From contig NZ_CP019332.1 in the NCBI RefSeq assembly GCF_002163855.1, positions 847,145 to 911,144 of the forward strand: DNA of 64,000 bases, given 5' to 3'. Position 1 is the stretch's first letter. Every line of letters starts with the position of its first letter. The position numbers and the translations under genes are program-made. Shown one piece after another: positions 63,525-64,000 of the stretch. The DNA comes from Winogradskyella sp. PC-19 (GTDB taxonomy: Bacteria; Bacteroidota; Bacteroidia; Flavobacteriales; Flavobacteriaceae). Under the pieces are notes generated by a model. It was not told where the DNA came from. It did not search any database and saw only the letters and a program-made list of their open reading frames with translations.

Positions 63525-64000
63525 ATGAACTATTTTAAACAAATCATACGCTTTGCGCTGCCTTACAAAACATACGCGGTACTAAACGTTATATGTAATA
63601 TTTTTTACGCTTTATTTTCGGGACTATCCTTTATGGTATTAATGCCATTATTAGAGGTTTTATTTAATCCTGAAGCCGAAAAGCCAACATCAAAACCAGT
63701 TTATGAAGGTTTTACAGAGTTTGGGAATTATTTCAGTAATAGCCTTAATTATTACATTACAGATATAGCTGGGTCTGATGCTTCTAAAGCGTTAATTTTT
63801 GTTATAGTACTCATATTAAGTGTTTTCTTTTTAAAGAATCTTTTCAACTATTTAGCGATGTATTTTATTACGTTTTTACGTAATGGTGTTCTTAAAGATT
63901 TACGTAACGACTTATATGACAAAACATTAGAGCTTCCAGTTTCATTTTATTCTGAAAAGCGTAAAGGTGATATTTTAGCTCGTTTTGGGACTGATGTATT
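63525..64000 (+). CDS. ABC transporter, MsbA-like permease/ATPase (partial, runs off the window)
   Basis: The first 158 codons of a longer gene that starts immediately after the mutase stop (TAGATG). It begins MNYFKQIIRFALPYKTYAVL and contains three or more hydrophobic helices, an elongated loop (NPEAEKPTSKPVYEGFTEFG) and the conserved intracellular coupling segment LPVSFYSEKRKGDILARFG typical of type IV (MsbA-like) exporters. The ATPase domain lies beyond the window. Probably exports lipid or a hydrophobic substrate; inferred from the family. Confidence 0.85.
   Translation, partial: MNYFKQIIRFALPYKTYAVLNVICNIFYALFSGLSFMVLMPLLEVLFNPEAEKPTSKPVYEGFTEFGNYFSNSLNYYITDIAGSDASKALIFVIVLILSVFFLKNLFNYLAMYFITFLRNGVLKDLRNDLYDKTLELPVSFYSEKRKGDILARFGTDV

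Overview
The window is AT-rich chromosomal DNA of a member of the Bacteroidota, most likely the family Flavobacteriaceae. The evidence is mutually consistent. Several start sites are preceded by the Bacteroidetes -7 element (TAnnTTTG), which has a -33 TTG exactly 19 bp upstream at the SRP RNA, rpmH and rpmE2 genes. One protein carries a type IX secretion sorting domain. DUF4252, DUF4199, CarboxypepD_reg-like and TonB-plug proteins are present, and every exported non-lipoprotein has a Gln right after its predicted signal-peptidase cleavage point. The region is a gene-dense core chromosome. I see no insertion sequence, prophage, CRISPR array, rRNA or tRNA gene.

Layout. 1-8.6 kb: the end of an Lrp regulator divergent from a Cys/Met PLP enzyme, a YdjM-like membrane protein, an NhaC antiporter, and katG with an ankyrin gene. 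8.6-20 kb: a YbiT-type ABC-F protein, a transaldolase, an SDR, the SRP RNA (minus strand), a glutaminyl cyclase lipoprotein, thioesterase and surface or lipoprotein genes, and glyA. 20-29 kb: fumarylacetoacetase, rdgB, a DEAD-box helicase with a long structured leader, a TrmH-type methylase and a sirtuin lacking its zinc cysteines. 29-37 kb: an exported thioredoxin, a glycosyltransferase, a tandem helix-hairpin-helix lipoprotein, purB, and an ECF sigma / anti-sigma / DUF4252 / DUF4252 operon with a candidate autoregulatory promoter. 37-46 kb: an S41 protease and a vitamin B12 uptake locus, in which btuB sits behind a cobalamin riboswitch and divergent btuF-btuC-btuD all use non-ATG starts; then rmuC and a hotdog thioesterase. 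46-51 kb: a small CxxC/CxxC protein too short for ordinary gene calling, a secreted DOMON protein paired with an exported ankyrin protein, carB lacking its regulatory domain, and rpmH. 51-64 kb: a lytic transglycosylase, mtaB, a peptide-type binding lipoprotein, a GlmU-like protein, rpmE2, a polyprenol-type GT2, a phosphohexomutase and the start of an MsbA-like ABC exporter.

The most interesting unexplained signal is the roughly 130-nt leader of the DEAD-box helicase (24042-24171). It holds two local hairpins, two interleaved long helices (pseudoknot or switch) and a 10-codon upstream ORF, and one helix ends just before the helicase start codon. Other points worth a second look are the matched degeneration of one composite ATP site in the ABC-F protein, the recurring 8-nt start/stop overlaps with non-ATG starts, the pairing of both ankyrin genes with known or possible heme-protein genes, and the co-occurrence of the glutaminyl cyclase with uniformly Gln-started exported proteins.

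All calls rest on reading the sequence. No database search was run, so family names are recognition-based and start codons are judgement calls where stated.
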